A stretch of DNA of 64,000 nt. Origin: Haloferula luteola (GTDB lineage: Bacteria > Verrucomicrobiota > Verrucomicrobiia > Verrucomicrobiales > Akkermansiaceae). Position 1 is the first letter of the stretch, and each line of letters starts with the position of its first letter. Below, piece by piece: positions 9,681 through 18,660 of the stretch. A program made the translations under genes and the position numbers. The stretch lies in contig NZ_JACHFD010000006.1 in the NCBI RefSeq assembly GCF_014201715.1, forward strand, positions 108,510-172,509. The letters are read 5' to 3'. Below the pieces are notes generated by a model. That model was not told the origin of the DNA. It worked only from the letters and a program-made list of their open reading frames with translations, and did not search any database.

Positions 9681-9904
9681 GGCGGGCCGCTCCCCTGTAA
9701 GCCGGATTCTGTCAATCCTGAGGCCATTCCCTCAGGTGGACGATCATTTCTCTAACCTGCCGTTGCCAGCAGGTTCCCCGGTTTCCCGAGGGGCGACTAA
9801 TACCCGGGGATCCAACGGGCGGGCAGCCCTTCCCCTGTTCTGTCTTGCACCGCGCGGGGTTTGCCGTGCCACCGTCGTTGCCTCCGGCGCGGTGGGCTCT
9901 TACC
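9681..9904 (-). pseudogene. rnpB: Displaced 3' portion of the host RNase P RNA gene
   Basis: Read on the minus strand this matches the 3' half of the intact rnpB at 49288-49512, including GACAGAATCCGGCTTACAGG and the P1 3' strand GGGGAGCGGC. It lacks the 5' half with GAGGAAAGTCCGGAC, so it cannot make a working RNA. It is the original host 3' end, cut off by prophage integration. Bases 9756-9789 form hairpins of different sequence from the right-hand copy but the same fold. On excision this piece would again complete the host gene. Confidence 0.92.
9820..9904. repeat. attL core (85-bp repeat, left copy)
   Basis: Identical to 49428-49512 over 85 bases; allowing one mismatch the identity extends to 9791-9904 (114 bases). 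The sequences diverge immediately on both sides of this block in the way expected for attachment sites. The crossover must lie inside it. Confidence 0.92.
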
Positions 9905-9950
9905 TCACCAACGTTCCCGGGGAAATCAATTCTCCACGTCCCACATCGAT

Positions 9951-9970
9951 TTTTACACCCGTTTTACACC
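9951..9970 (+). promoter_or_regulatory. Putative integrase arm-type sites, left end
   Basis: TTTTACACC occurs at 9951-9959 and again at 9962-9970, an 11-bp helical repeat, about 47 bp inside the attL core. The same word occurs near the right end at 49194. Arm-binding function is inferred. Confidence 0.5.
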
Positions 9971-10085
9971 ACTCCTGCAGAGGCGCTTCAGATCTTGTTC
10001 AGGTAGGCAGAGAGGGTAAGGTTTCTCTCCTCGTTCTTTTGAGGGACTGTTCCCGAGATCACCGTTACGGAAGAGGCCAACGCAG

Positions 10086-10116
10086 AAGCGTGCACCTCTG
10101 GGGGAGGTGCACGCTT
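10086..10116. terminator. Strong hairpin near the left prophage end
   Basis: AAGCGTGCACCTC pairs perfectly with GAGGTGCACGCTT around a 5-base loop. It is followed on the plus strand by TCATTTT; on the minus strand there is no T-run. It probably ends the late transcript after the LamG fibre gene and insulates the phage from the host. Confidence 0.65.
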
Positions 10117-10285
10117 TCATTTTCGAGATTCTGATCCTTCGTCATCGGGGGCTGAGAAGAGTCGAATTTGCGGGGGGAACTCGAAACGACGCTTGGGGGA
10201 GCGCCGCTCGACAAGGGGAGACTCCGATATTCTTCCCCAATGCGCTATGCCGAGATCGGGTGCCCGCATTTGGGGGGCCTCATCA

Positions 10286-11074
10286 CTATGCCCGCGGATA
10301 AGGAGCACTCGGAGGCGTGAAGCTGTCGTCCGTCGTGTAGCGCGCGACGCCTTTCGTCACTCGCAATTCGTCAATCACTCCAATGAAGTCGTTGTTGTTG
10401 TCCTCCCCACCCAGGCGGACAGGGCTGCTGCCGTAGCCGACGTTGATGGCGCCCCACCCTGTATCCGACTTCACGAAAACGCCGTCGACGAACATCCGGA
10501 TGGTGTCGCCCGCACGGCAAACTGCGATGTGGACGAAATCGCCGGTACCCACAGTCACCCCAGTTGACGAGATGATCTTCGAGCCGGTATCCCGTGCAAA
10601 AAAGCTCACGACCGCCGGCAATCCTGAACCCGCAGAGTAGGCAGCGACCTGAATATTGAATTCCCCTGCCGTCGGGGAACTCTGATTCCCATTGAAGCTA
10701 CCGAAAATCGTGATCGCATAGGTGTTTGAGGCCGTGTTTCCGATCTTGGCGTAGAGCTCGATTGTAAAGTCCCCAGTCCCAAAATCGCACCCGCATGCTG
10801 AGGCGGTGCCTAGAACGACAGTTTCGGACCCGGTATTTCCATTGCCTCCCGACGAACCAAACAGCAACGCTCCACTCCCAACGATCGCATCAGCACCACT
10901 TATCGAGATTGCTGATCCTGTCCATGTCCAGCTACCACCAGTGGGGGCAGAGTTCACTACAGCACTTCCCCCTGGGCTGTCGAAACCGAGAAGCAAGGTC
11001 ACATTGGCAAAATAAGGATCAGGTTCGACCGTGGAAGCGGTCCCACCGAAAAAACCACAAGGAAAGAGGATCAT
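10286..11074 (-). CDS. LamG/concanavalin-like tail fibre or tip protein
   Basis: The 262-residue product starts at ATG 11074, overlapping the previous gene by ATGA. Residues about 60-250 form a LamG-type jelly-roll (DFTIELYAKI, GDFVHIAVCRAGDTIRMFVDG, GVIDELRVTKGVARY). Such domains in phage tail proteins usually bind sugars. It is the last gene of the tail module, where receptor-binding proteins normally sit. An N-terminal hydrophobic stretch (MILFPCGFFGG) need not be a signal peptide. Confidence 0.75.
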   Translation of the reverse strand: MILFPCGFFGGTASTVEPDPYFANVTLLLGFDSPGGSAVVNSAPTGGSWTWTGSAISISGADAIVGSGALLFGSSGGNGNTGSETVVLGTASACGCDFGTGDFTIELYAKIGNTASNTYAITIFGSFNGNQSSPTAGEFNIQVAAYSAGSGLPAVVSFFARDTGSKIISSTGVTVGTGDFVHIAVCRAGDTIRMFVDGVFVKSDTGWGAINVGYGSSPVRLGGEDNNNDFIGVIDELRVTKGVARYTTDDSFTPPSAPYPRA

Positions 11075-11505
11075 TGGAAGTCGAGGGCTGAAACGAGGTA
11101 AAGGCTGCCATCGCCAAAACTCAGGAAGGTCAGCACGTCGACCGAACCTGCGGCCGTCGAGAGCACCGGAGCGGTGCCGCCGGGAAACTTGAAGTTCGCG
11201 CCGTAGCTCAGCGTTCGGGTGCCGGTGCCATCCTGAATGACTCGCAGCACGTAGGAACCTGCGGCCACGTTCGTCGGATTCTCCAACGCGCGGTTCCCGG
11301 CCAAGGTGACAGACGCCATGTTCCCATTCGCGCAGTCCCAAGGGATGTTCGCGCCGTCCGTCAACGTGACGACACCAAAGCCGACTCTCGCCGAAAAGGT
11401 CTGCTTGCCGGTCAGGGTGTTGTCCTGCTCTTTCGCAGCCGCTTTGAGCGCCTCACGGAGGGGTCCCACGGTTGCCTCGTCTGCTCCATTGATTTCGATT
11501 GGCAT
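11071..11505 (-). CDS. Phage tail-associated protein, unknown
   Basis: The 144-residue product begins MPIEINGADEATVGPLREAL and continues as a beta-rich domain (GSYVLRVIQDGTGTRTLSYG, LTFLSFGDGSLYLVSAL) of the kind found in phage tail fibres and decoration proteins. It lies between the tail tip protein and the LamG fibre and overlaps the latter, so it is probably virion-associated. No enzymatic motif is visible. Confidence 0.6.
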   Translation of the reverse strand: MPIEINGADEATVGPLREALKAAAKEQDNTLTGKQTFSARVGFGVVTLTDGANIPWDCANGNMASVTLAGNRALENPTNVAAGSYVLRVIQDGTGTRTLSYGANFKFPGGTAPVLSTAAGSVDVLTFLSFGDGSLYLVSALDFQ

Positions 11506-11524
11506 GGTGATTCAGGGGGAAGGG

Positions 11525-13369
11525 TTAATCTTCAGTGAAGGAGATGGGTGAGCCGCTGTAGACCACGGCCTCGCCGCCGAAAATCAGCTCGAACTCACCT
11601 GCAGACGGGATCTCGAGTTCTGGATCGGGTGGAGGATTCTCTCCCGGATCCCCGCTAACAGAATCCACCAGCCACACGATGTTGTCGTTGCCCGACGCTC
11701 TGAACCGATTGACGAGATCCCGATAGGCGTGGCGTAGCGGCGACCCGAGTCGATAGGTCTTCTTCCCCGTCGCGATCGAATAGCTGTAGCCGCTGATCAG
11801 CGCCCTCATGTTCGCCGTCTCGGGGCGGAATCCGGCAATGTTCATTGCACTACCGAGAGGATGGCCGCTCGGCGGATCGGCATCCTGAACCGCGGAAACA
11901 GTCCCCTCCCACGGCAACCAGTTCTGAGTCGACAGCAGATTGTCTGCGAGGCCCTCCGGAGGATTGACGAATGCGTAGTCTTCGGGACGGATCAAGGTGG
12001 TGTCCGCAGGCCAGGACGTCTTCACCGCAATCGCACGGCCTGAGACCAGCTTCCAGTCGTACCGGTAGTGGTTCCCGCCGTAGATGGTTGCAAAGGTGTC
12101 GGCACCGAGTAGCTCGGCCCACTCTGGCCTCTCAGGCGTCGCATCGGGATCGATGCGTTTGCTGTAGGCGATCGCAGACACAACCACCTCCTTGTATTCG
12201 ATCCCAGCCTGCGCCCACCAATCCTGAGCATCCCCCTTGGTGAGGAAATGAGTGAAGCTCGCCGGAACTACCCCTCCATCGGTGTCCGTCATTCGGACCG
12301 AGTAGGCATAGAGCTTTCTCAGGGAGTTCGCCGGATCTGGGCCCAAATACTTGATGCCAGGAACATTGATGTGGATCGCTCCCAGCTGCTCATAGAATGG
12401 TCCCACACCGGGATTCGCAGCGGAGGTCGCCGCAAAAATTGGCTCTATTAGCCTGAGGAGTTCGCCTCCGTTCCCAGAAAACGGCAACGATCTCACCACC
12501 ACCGAGTCGGTGAAATCCTGAGGCAACCAGGTATCAATCTCGGGGCCTGAGACGAGGTTGAGCTGACGTTTCGGTAGGGCGCTCGTCACCACGCCTGCCG
12601 TTGCTGTCGTCCAGGTAGTCGCCCGCTTGTTGTCCACCGTCGTCCGAGTGGCAGCGAGCACCTCCACCTGCTCCAGCTCGAGATCGAGGCGGGGTCTGAT
12701 GCGAATCAAAGGGACCACCGTTTGACCAGGGGTGATCGTCAATGTCGCGGCCGCCGGCCGCCGCTGCATGCACAACGCGGGATACCCCTCCACTGTGTAG
12801 TCGAAATAGACGATACCATCGGCAACCCAGCGCATCACCTCAGAGATTGCCTCACTGATCGGGATGTTCCTCAGGCTGAGGCGAGGGCAGGTGAAAACAC
12901 TGGCGATCGACCCTTCCCGAATTGGGCACCCGAGAGCGACCGCACGGGCGATGAGTGCAATCAGCCAGGTCCTCGGAGAGGCGGTCGCCAGCACGAACTG
13001 TGTACGCTCGGATTCGGAGTCTGTTTGATCTTCGACCTCACTGGATAGCGGTGTCTTAGAAAGCCACCACCACGGACCCTCGACTACGATGTTCGCGTAG
13101 GCGTTCTCGCCATCGAAATCAATCTCGCGCGTGGTCACCCATCCATCAAATTGCCGCACGTCGTCCCGCCACAGGCTGATCTTCTGCCCGAGATCGGGCA
13201 CGAGGATCGTCGCGGATACCGGGTCATCGAGCCAAATTCTCCACGCCAGCCGATCGGAAGCGAGACTCTGATATTCCGGCTCAACTCCCTCGGCCTGCAC
13301 GTCCGCGAGACTCCGCGCCGTCTCGTCGACCGCCTTCCCTGCTTCGCCCTTGATCGTCCAGGTTGCCAT
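11525..13369 (-). CDS. Tail tip / baseplate-hub-like protein
   Basis: The 614-residue product follows the tape measure gene directly, the usual place for distal tail or tail-tip proteins. The first 100 residues (WRIWLDDPVSATILVPDLGQKISLWRDD in part) resemble hub or Dit-like beta domains that form the ring under the tail tube; the rest is beta-rich with no catalytic motif. Function is inferred from position and length. Confidence 0.6.
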   Translation of the reverse strand: MATWTIKGEAGKAVDETARSLADVQAEGVEPEYQSLASDRLAWRIWLDDPVSATILVPDLGQKISLWRDDVRQFDGWVTTREIDFDGENAYANIVVEGPWWWLSKTPLSSEVEDQTDSESERTQFVLATASPRTWLIALIARAVALGCPIREGSIASVFTCPRLSLRNIPISEAISEVMRWVADGIVYFDYTVEGYPALCMQRRPAAATLTITPGQTVVPLIRIRPRLDLELEQVEVLAATRTTVDNKRATTWTTATAGVVTSALPKRQLNLVSGPEIDTWLPQDFTDSVVVRSLPFSGNGGELLRLIEPIFAATSAANPGVGPFYEQLGAIHINVPGIKYLGPDPANSLRKLYAYSVRMTDTDGGVVPASFTHFLTKGDAQDWWAQAGIEYKEVVVSAIAYSKRIDPDATPERPEWAELLGADTFATIYGGNHYRYDWKLVSGRAIAVKTSWPADTTLIRPEDYAFVNPPEGLADNLLSTQNWLPWEGTVSAVQDADPPSGHPLGSAMNIAGFRPETANMRALISGYSYSIATGKKTYRLGSPLRHAYRDLVNRFRASGNDNIVWLVDSVSGDPGENPPPDPELEIPSAGEFELIFGGEAVVYSGSPISFTED

Positions 13370-13372
13370 CGG

Positions 13373-15259
13373 TTACGGGTTGGGGTTGCGGGCTGACTGC
13401 TCTAGAGCCTCTATCCGACGTGTAAGACTCGAAGTCGCTCGCTCCATACTGCGATGGGCGGTGCCAATAGCATTCTCGGCTGCTCCAAGCGCGTCCACAG
13501 CAGCGCGATATGCTGCAACCTGATTTGCATCACGGTCGCCAATCTGGCTGCTGAGCTGCTGGATCAATTGAAGGAGTTGATCGCTTTCGCCAGCCTGAAA
13601 GCCATTTCGCAGGATCTCATTGATCTTGTCCTGTGCTTCCTTTGCCACAGGACTATTCGCCCCGTCGACCAGGCCACTGACTATTTTATCAATCTCACGA
13701 GCGATGAGCTCCCCGCTCATTTGCTCCACCTCTGAAATCCCTGCATTCGCCACATTAGCGTTCTTTGTGGCCACCTCATTGACCTGCTGGCTACGTCGCA
13801 AATCAACTGCATCATCCGCCGCATTTTGTGCACGGTCCACGGCAATGGAAGCCTGCCGAAGATCTTCCACGGCTTTGGACAGGTTCTCCGCCGCTTTGGT
13901 CTCAGTCTCTGACGCCAAAGTTGCATCCTCCATCTGCTTCTGCAGCGTCGGGATGAGAGACTTAATCTCAGAGAGCAACGGTTGATCACTAAGCTCAACA
14001 CCGGTCCCCTTTAGTCTGCCCACAACGTCCGCAAAAACCGAGTTGTAACTGTCTACCTGCGCCTTGCTTGGTGCCGCAGGCCCAACCGCACCCACATAGG
14101 TTGCTGGAACCGATAGGTTGGTAATGTCTTCCACTAAATGCGAAAGAGCCTCTGCCTGAGCCTTCGCGATCTGAGCGTCTTCAAGGGCCTGCCTTGCATT
14201 GTTCTTTTTAGCCACGGCTGCTGCTGCCTCTGCTTCGAACCTCTCAACGTCGAGCCGACCAACTCTCTCAAGACGGGCGATCTCCCTTTCAGCAAATCGC
14301 TCCCGCAGAGCTGACACCCTTGCGGATGCTTCGTCTTGACTGATCAGGCCCGTAGCAGCCTGCCGTTCTAACTCCCCAACGGCAAACTCGGTTCTATTCT
14401 TGTCCAGCTTTCCTGCCTGCTCCTCAAATTCCTGGCGCTTCTGAATGTTACGCTGAATTGCCTCCGTCTGGATATCGATCGCCGTGCTCTCTGCCTGAAA
14501 CACACCAACCGTGCTGTCGTTCGAAATCTTCTTCCACGTTTCATCCAGCTGCTCCCACCTCTCTTGGATGCCTTCAATCGAGTCTCCAGCTTCTTCTGCA
14601 CCATCCTTCGCTCGGCTCATTGCACCATAGATCGCAGCTCCAATTGCGAGTGCGGCCCCCGCAAGGGCTCCTCCCGGACCCAGAAAACCCAGCAGCTGCG
14701 ATCCCTGCTGTGCAAACGCTGTCATCGCATTTGTGCCCATGCCCACCTGCACCGCAAAGTCTCCAACCTGATAGCCTGCTTGTTGGGCAAGCGCTCCAAA
14801 ATTTCGGACGCCCCCTGCCCCGCTGCTACTTGTAATCGTTGCTCCTAGACGCCGAGCTTCCGTAGCCGCGTCAGCAAGCGCCGTCTCAGCTGCACGGACT
14901 CGAGGCACCATATCGAGAAACTCCTGAGACCCGACATCCAGCTTCATCAGCTCTCGCTGCAGCTGGACGACCTCCTGCTCAAGCGCGTCAATTGATCTCG
15001 CCGCCTGAGAAGATTCCTCGGGAATACTCTCAATCTCCTTCGTCTGATTCCGATAGCTAGCAGCAATCCTTTCGACTTCGGCCACCTCCCGCTCAGCAGC
15101 TGTGAGGAATTGCGCTCGATGAGCATTTCGCTCCTGCTCGGTCTTTTCGACAACCTCCAACGACCTGTTGAGTTCGTCCACTGCCTCTTTGGCGCTCGCC
15201 GCTCCTTTGGTGTCGGCCGTCGTCTTGATGCCGATCTTGAAATCTTTGTCGTTTGCCAT
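13373..15259 (-). CDS. Tail tape measure protein
   Basis: The 628-residue product is mostly helical and coiled coil (long Glu/Ala/Gln-rich stretches from 20 to 130 and 220 to 600) with one hydrophobic segment near 195-220 (GFLGPGGALAGAALAIGAAI). That is the standard make-up of tape measure proteins, which set tail length and exit with the DNA. The hydrophobic segment can insert in the host membrane. By the usual rule of about 1.5 angstrom per residue the tail would be roughly 95 nm, which is an inference. Confidence 0.85.
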   Translation of the reverse strand: MANDKDFKIGIKTTADTKGAASAKEAVDELNRSLEVVEKTEQERNAHRAQFLTAAEREVAEVERIAASYRNQTKEIESIPEESSQAARSIDALEQEVVQLQRELMKLDVGSQEFLDMVPRVRAAETALADAATEARRLGATITSSSGAGGVRNFGALAQQAGYQVGDFAVQVGMGTNAMTAFAQQGSQLLGFLGPGGALAGAALAIGAAIYGAMSRAKDGAEEAGDSIEGIQERWEQLDETWKKISNDSTVGVFQAESTAIDIQTEAIQRNIQKRQEFEEQAGKLDKNRTEFAVGELERQAATGLISQDEASARVSALRERFAEREIARLERVGRLDVERFEAEAAAAVAKKNNARQALEDAQIAKAQAEALSHLVEDITNLSVPATYVGAVGPAAPSKAQVDSYNSVFADVVGRLKGTGVELSDQPLLSEIKSLIPTLQKQMEDATLASETETKAAENLSKAVEDLRQASIAVDRAQNAADDAVDLRRSQQVNEVATKNANVANAGISEVEQMSGELIAREIDKIVSGLVDGANSPVAKEAQDKINEILRNGFQAGESDQLLQLIQQLSSQIGDRDANQVAAYRAAVDALGAAENAIGTAHRSMERATSSLTRRIEALEQSARNPNP

Positions 15260-15699
15260 CAGTCAGCCTCGGTAAATGTTGGTCGAGGATCCGCGACGAA
15301 GGTCCACTGCTCCCACGTCGTTGCTCGTCCGTAGAACGGAAGTCCCGGCGTCACGCCGGCGCAGACGGCCGGGCCAAAAACCCACCTTGAGCCGTCCTCA
15401 AAGGAGAGCTGCAACACGCCGGCGGCTCCGATGGGAAGGCCGCTTTCACCGACGTCGAGGTGTCGCGCCTGCTGCGTCTCACGATCGGCGTGCTCAACCT
15501 CAACTCCCAGCGTGATACGCGCAGTCGCCCCGCCAAGAGGTTTGAAAAATCCCCACATCGCGAGGACGCCGCTCGCCTCAAACATCCTCTGCGAAGCAAT
15601 CGCCTTCGGAGCACCAACGATCCAACCACCGGCGGCTACGAATTCATATTCGTCCCCATCGATCGCAAATGCCCACTGTGCTGCTGATTCCAAAATCAT
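15259..15699 (-). CDS. Phage protein before the tape measure, possible tail chaperone or minor tail protein
   Basis: The 146-residue product is compact and beta-rich. Its start overlaps the stop of the upstream gene (15696-15699), and its stop abuts the tape measure start. Position suggests a tail assembly chaperone or minor tail component. No slippery sequence for a frameshifted chaperone pair was recognised. Confidence 0.5.
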   Translation of the reverse strand: MILESAAQWAFAIDGDEYEFVAAGGWIVGAPKAIASQRMFEASGVLAMWGFFKPLGGATARITLGVEVEHADRETQQARHLDVGESGLPIGAAGVLQLSFEDGSRWVFGPAVCAGVTPGLPFYGRATTWEQWTFVADPRPTFTEAD

Positions 15700-16931
15700 G
15701 CGTCGACCATGGGTGAGGCGGTTCCCCCAGATATCGTCTTCGGAGCACCGGTCGGGTATCTCTGCGAATCCCTCTCTTCATCGGTTCCTTCGACTCCGGC
15801 TCCTAGAAGGGTGAACAACACCATCCCTGCCCGTGCAGTGGTAGTATTGGAGCTGCCTCCTGCGTATGTCTTGCTCGCACGATTCGCGATTACCACCTGA
15901 TGGCTGTCGATGATCTCACCATCCTTCCGCAGTTCAACCGTGACTCCAACGTCAACAGTGCAGGTGCAATTCGATCCCTCCGGACCGCCGTTCGCGTAGC
16001 TATTGCCAGAGGCGATCACGAGAGGATCGAGGACAGGAGGGGTATTAGTGGAATACCACCAGTTTTGATAGATCACGAACGACAGGCTCCGCGCCCCTGT
16101 TACCTGTCCATCCCCGTTGGCATCCAGGGATCCTAGGCTTTGCCACGCCCCGCCCTGAACCCGATAGGAATAGGCACCGCCTGAGCAGCCCACGAAGTGG
16201 ATCTTATACGCTCCCGTCACGGTATGAGTGCCACTTTGCCCTCCTCCGCTCACTTCGTAGGTCTCCACCGGAGGCTCGTCATGGTCTGCATCCACTTCAA
16301 GGGACTGGCCACCCGCTCCCCCATTACCCGTTCCGCCTACTGTGTAGACCCCGTCATTGATTCCAGCGACACCGGTGATTTGGACCTTGTCTCCAGGATT
16401 ATAGTCGTTTCCTCCCGGTCCACTGCCGCTAGGAATCTCAATAGTGATGGTTCCATTCGGAGTCTCGTCAGTCGGTGGATTGTAGTAGCCGCCAATAATC
16501 GTGACTCCATCGCCCGCTTGCACGAGGCCAATACCGATGCGGAAATCCCATGTGTGCTGAGTGCGCTGAAATTCGATCACCTGATGGTCCGACGTTTCCA
16601 GCGCAGCTCGAAACCATCTCGCCGCGCCTTCTCGCGGCATGACTTTGAGGAGCTTCTTTGCTCCCCATGGATCAGCTGCGATGGCGCTGCACCAGCCATG
16701 CAGGACCTCGGCACTGCTTCCGTGCTCGGTCACTTTCCCGATCTTCAATCGCTTGATCCGGTTTCCACCTCCCGCTGGCTTGCCAGTCGGCGCGAGATCG
16801 AAGCGACCGACAGTCACAGTTTGGGCAAGCGACTGCGCGAGTTCCTCTGGCATCAAATCGCCAAAATCCAGGATCACCCATGGTGACTCACCATCGGGAT
16901 CCCAGACCACTCGCCAGTCACTCTCGCGCAT
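15696..16931 (-). CDS. Phage tail protein with Gly-rich beta domains
   Basis: The 411-residue product begins with a compact domain (to about 150) and continues with Gly/Thr/Asn-rich beta repeats (VTGAYKIHFVGCSGGAYSYR, NGDGQVTGARSLSFVIY) like surface-exposed phage decoration or fibre domains. It lies between the tail tube and the tape measure, overlapping the tail tube stop by one base. A tail decoration role is inferred; no catalytic motif is seen. Confidence 0.5.
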   Translation of the reverse strand: MRESDWRVVWDPDGESPWVILDFGDLMPEELAQSLAQTVTVGRFDLAPTGKPAGGGNRIKRLKIGKVTEHGSSAEVLHGWCSAIAADPWGAKKLLKVMPREGAARWFRAALETSDHQVIEFQRTQHTWDFRIGIGLVQAGDGVTIIGGYYNPPTDETPNGTITIEIPSGSGPGGNDYNPGDKVQITGVAGINDGVYTVGGTGNGGAGGQSLEVDADHDEPPVETYEVSGGGQSGTHTVTGAYKIHFVGCSGGAYSYRVQGGAWQSLGSLDANGDGQVTGARSLSFVIYQNWWYSTNTPPVLDPLVIASGNSYANGGPEGSNCTCTVDVGVTVELRKDGEIIDSHQVVIANRASKTYAGGSSNTTTARAGMVLFTLLGAGVEGTDEERDSQRYPTGAPKTISGGTASPMVDA

Positions 16932-17494
16932 CAGACCGCCGCGGGGAAAGTCACTCCATCAAGCTCTGCCTCACCACTGCTGATATACTCAATCTGGTAG
17001 GTAGGCATACCGCTCTCATTCTTCCACTCGGGCACGTCGCCGAGGCGAAGGCGAACCCAGAGCTCGAAGGTGCAAAGCTCGGTGCCGTCTTCCTTGATGG
17101 CCTTGATCTTCATCCAGCCGTCCAGATGACGAAACGACTTCTCAAAGGGCTTTTGAGTCGTCCCAGGGGTCGGCGCCGTCGCGAGACCGAAAGCGAGCTG
17201 GTGAACGATCTCGTTGTATTCGAGCGTTTGGAAGGTGAACTCGTCGCGGATGACCCACTCGCGCTTGCGCTCAAAGTATCCACCTTCTGGCCGGGAGGCC
17301 TCGCGGGTTTCTTCCTTCTTCGCGGGAGCATGCTGAACGCGGTTGATCGAGCCCAAGGAATAGCCGTCGTAATCAGTCAGGTCGGCAGGCTTGGAGTCGA
17401 TGGCCACGGCTTCTGCCGGATCGCCCACCTCGGTTCCAGCGGGAACAAAGTGGATGAGGGCGCCAATGAGGAGTTCTTCGGTGAGTGGAAACAT
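16931..17494 (-). CDS. Major tail (tube) protein candidate
   Basis: The 187-residue product has the size of a siphovirus tail tube protein and lies where one is expected, after the head-tail joining genes and before the tape measure. The beta-rich middle (REWVIRDEFTFQTLEYNEIV) would fit a tube monomer. No sheath gene is found anywhere, so the tail is probably non-contractile. Confidence 0.6.
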   Translation of the reverse strand: MFPLTEELLIGALIHFVPAGTEVGDPAEAVAIDSKPADLTDYDGYSLGSINRVQHAPAKKEETREASRPEGGYFERKREWVIRDEFTFQTLEYNEIVHQLAFGLATAPTPGTTQKPFEKSFRHLDGWMKIKAIKEDGTELCTFELWVRLRLGDVPEWKNESGMPTYQIEYISSGEAELDGVTFPAAV

Positions 17495-17506
17495 CAGATG
17501 AGGGTG

Positions 17507-17695
17507 TTATGAGTTGAGGATGCGAATCTTCTTTTCGGCGGCAAGCTGCCTGGCCTTATCGGCGTCGAGAGTGATGCGAGCGCCTTTGCCTTTGTGGTGG
17601 CCTCTGATTTGAGTGCGGGCCACCAGAACGACAGCCTTCACGGATTTCGCCTCCTGAAGCTTCGGCTCGGGTTCGGGTTCGGGTGTGGTCTTCAT
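17507..17695 (-). CDS. Small phage protein, Mu gp38/DUF2635-like
   Basis: The 62-residue product begins with an (EP)n stretch followed by a small basic domain ending ARQLAAEKKIRILNS. In Mu-like phages a DUF2635-type protein of this size follows the gp37 gene, the arrangement seen here. The assignment is by size and place. Confidence 0.45.
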   Translation of the reverse strand: MKTTPEPEPEPKLQEAKSVKAVVLVARTQIRGHHKGKGARITLDADKARQLAAEKKIRILNS

Positions 17696-17697
17696 GA

Positions 17698-18156
17698 TTA
17701 TTCAAATGAAAGGGTGACGCCTTGAGAGGGCAGAAGGACACGCATCTGCCAAACGGCGTGACCTTCGAGCCGCGCAGGGAAAAACTCAGGGACGACGAGG
17801 AATTGCTTTGTTTGAGAACTCGGAAGATTCGCTGGTTCGAAACCGTGGATCGCGGCCACCATTGACTCGATGACTTCGTCGGCTGCCGTGCTATCCTCGT
17901 CCTGTAGCAGAGCTGGCGCGTAGAGCGTCACGAGATAGGAAAGAACGAATCGAGGCTTTCGGAAGTTCTCGGAGCCATTGCGGCCCCTTTGCGGCGAAAC
18001 CACGCAATAGATCTCTGAACCCTTTCCAATTGCGGCGTCGATCATGGACGCCAGGTTGTTTTGCCTCTCAACCATGCACGCGTCAGCGAGCTCGGGAATC
18101 TTGTCCCGAAGCTGATTCTTAATCGCCGAAGCAGTGGAATAGATGCACGTGCTCAT
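17698..18156 (-). CDS. Head-tail joining protein, Mu gp37/DUF1834-like
   Basis: The 152-residue product follows the DUF1320-like gene, as in Mu-type phages, where gp37 completes the head-tail connector or tail terminator. The fold pattern (N-terminal helix, then strands such as RKPRFVLSYLVTLYAPA and LEGHAVWQMRVLLPS) fits DUF1834 proteins. Assignment rests on order and length. Confidence 0.55.
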   Translation of the reverse strand: MSTCIYSTASAIKNQLRDKIPELADACMVERQNNLASMIDAAIGKGSEIYCVVSPQRGRNGSENFRKPRFVLSYLVTLYAPALLQDEDSTAADEVIESMVAAIHGFEPANLPSSQTKQFLVVPEFFPARLEGHAVWQMRVLLPSQGVTLSFE

Positions 18157-18158
18157 CG

Positions 18159-18593
18159 TCAGAAATTGAGTTTACGGTCACCACCCCAACAGACACTCGA
18201 AGGACGGCTTGAAGTGCTCTCGTGAGGGTCGACGAACATTTCCCCTGGTTGATTCGGGATCGAGTCGATGAACTTGCGTGCATCGCGGTACTCGTCCCGA
18301 CGCGGATCGATCTCGCCGATGTCCAGCGGGACTTGAGTGATCATGGAATGCCGCGCAATGATGGCGGCAGCGGAAATGCATGAGTCTGGCAAGGTGCCAT
18401 CCGGACCCAACCCAGCGACATCTGGATTGGCTCTGATCTTGCCGCGGATCTCATTGCAAACCTGCGAAACTATTTCGGTGATTCGCGCCTCCGCATCTTC
18501 GCCGTCAGCCTTCGACTGGTTGACATAGTGATTCAGCTCTCGTGCTGAGAGCCTCAATTTTACTTGAGCGGGTGTGAATTCAATCCAGGCCAT
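18159..18593 (-). CDS. Head-tail connector protein, Mu gp36/DUF1320-like
   Basis: The chosen start (ATG 18593) gives MAWIEFTPAQVKLRLSAREL; an upstream start is possible but would run into the preceding hairpin. The 144-residue helical product with paired helices (ARITEIVSQVCNEIRGKI, ISAAAIIARHSMITQVPLDIG) matches DUF1320 connector proteins that sit right after the capsid genes in Mu-like phages. It ends 3 bases before the gp37-like gene. Confidence 0.65.
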   Translation of the reverse strand: MAWIEFTPAQVKLRLSARELNHYVNQSKADGEDAEARITEIVSQVCNEIRGKIRANPDVAGLGPDGTLPDSCISAAAIIARHSMITQVPLDIGEIDPRRDEYRDARKFIDSIPNQPGEMFVDPHESTSSRPSSVCWGGDRKLNF

Positions 18594-18608
18594 GGCTTTC
18601 AAAAACAA

Positions 18609-18636
18609 GCCCCCACCCGCAGGTTCGGGCGGGGGC
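18609..18636 (-). terminator. Hairpin with T-run after the capsid genes
   Basis: On the minus strand GCCCCCGCCCG folds onto CGGGTGGGGGC and is followed by TTGTTTTTG. It lies between the capsid operon segment and the connector genes, overlapping the ribosome-binding region of the connector gene. A partial terminator here would give higher capsid than tail expression. Confidence 0.6.
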
Positions 18637-18660
18637 CATCATGCTTTGGGTGGTGTGGAA

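Larger units (their letters stand above)
9905..10285. other. Left prophage end, non-coding
   Basis: No convincing gene. It holds two integrase arm-like repeats (9951-9970) and a strong 13-bp hairpin (10086-10116). Short frames on both strands (for example 10107-10301 plus) lack ribosome binding sites and recognisable content. Confidence 0.6.

Noticed and set aside
9131..9727. A long minus-strand frame across the NifU gene end and the rnpB remnant
   Set aside because: It runs antisense through the NifU gene and through RNA gene sequence; only the 9316-9528 piece in another frame looks protein-like.
10107..10308. Short frames on both strands at the left prophage end
   Set aside because: They start inside or next to the terminator hairpin and encode unstructured Arg/Pro-rich products.
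13373..13735. Possible frameshifted tail chaperone signal near the tape measure
   Set aside because: No slippery heptamer with a following structure was found at the expected place before the tape measure gene.
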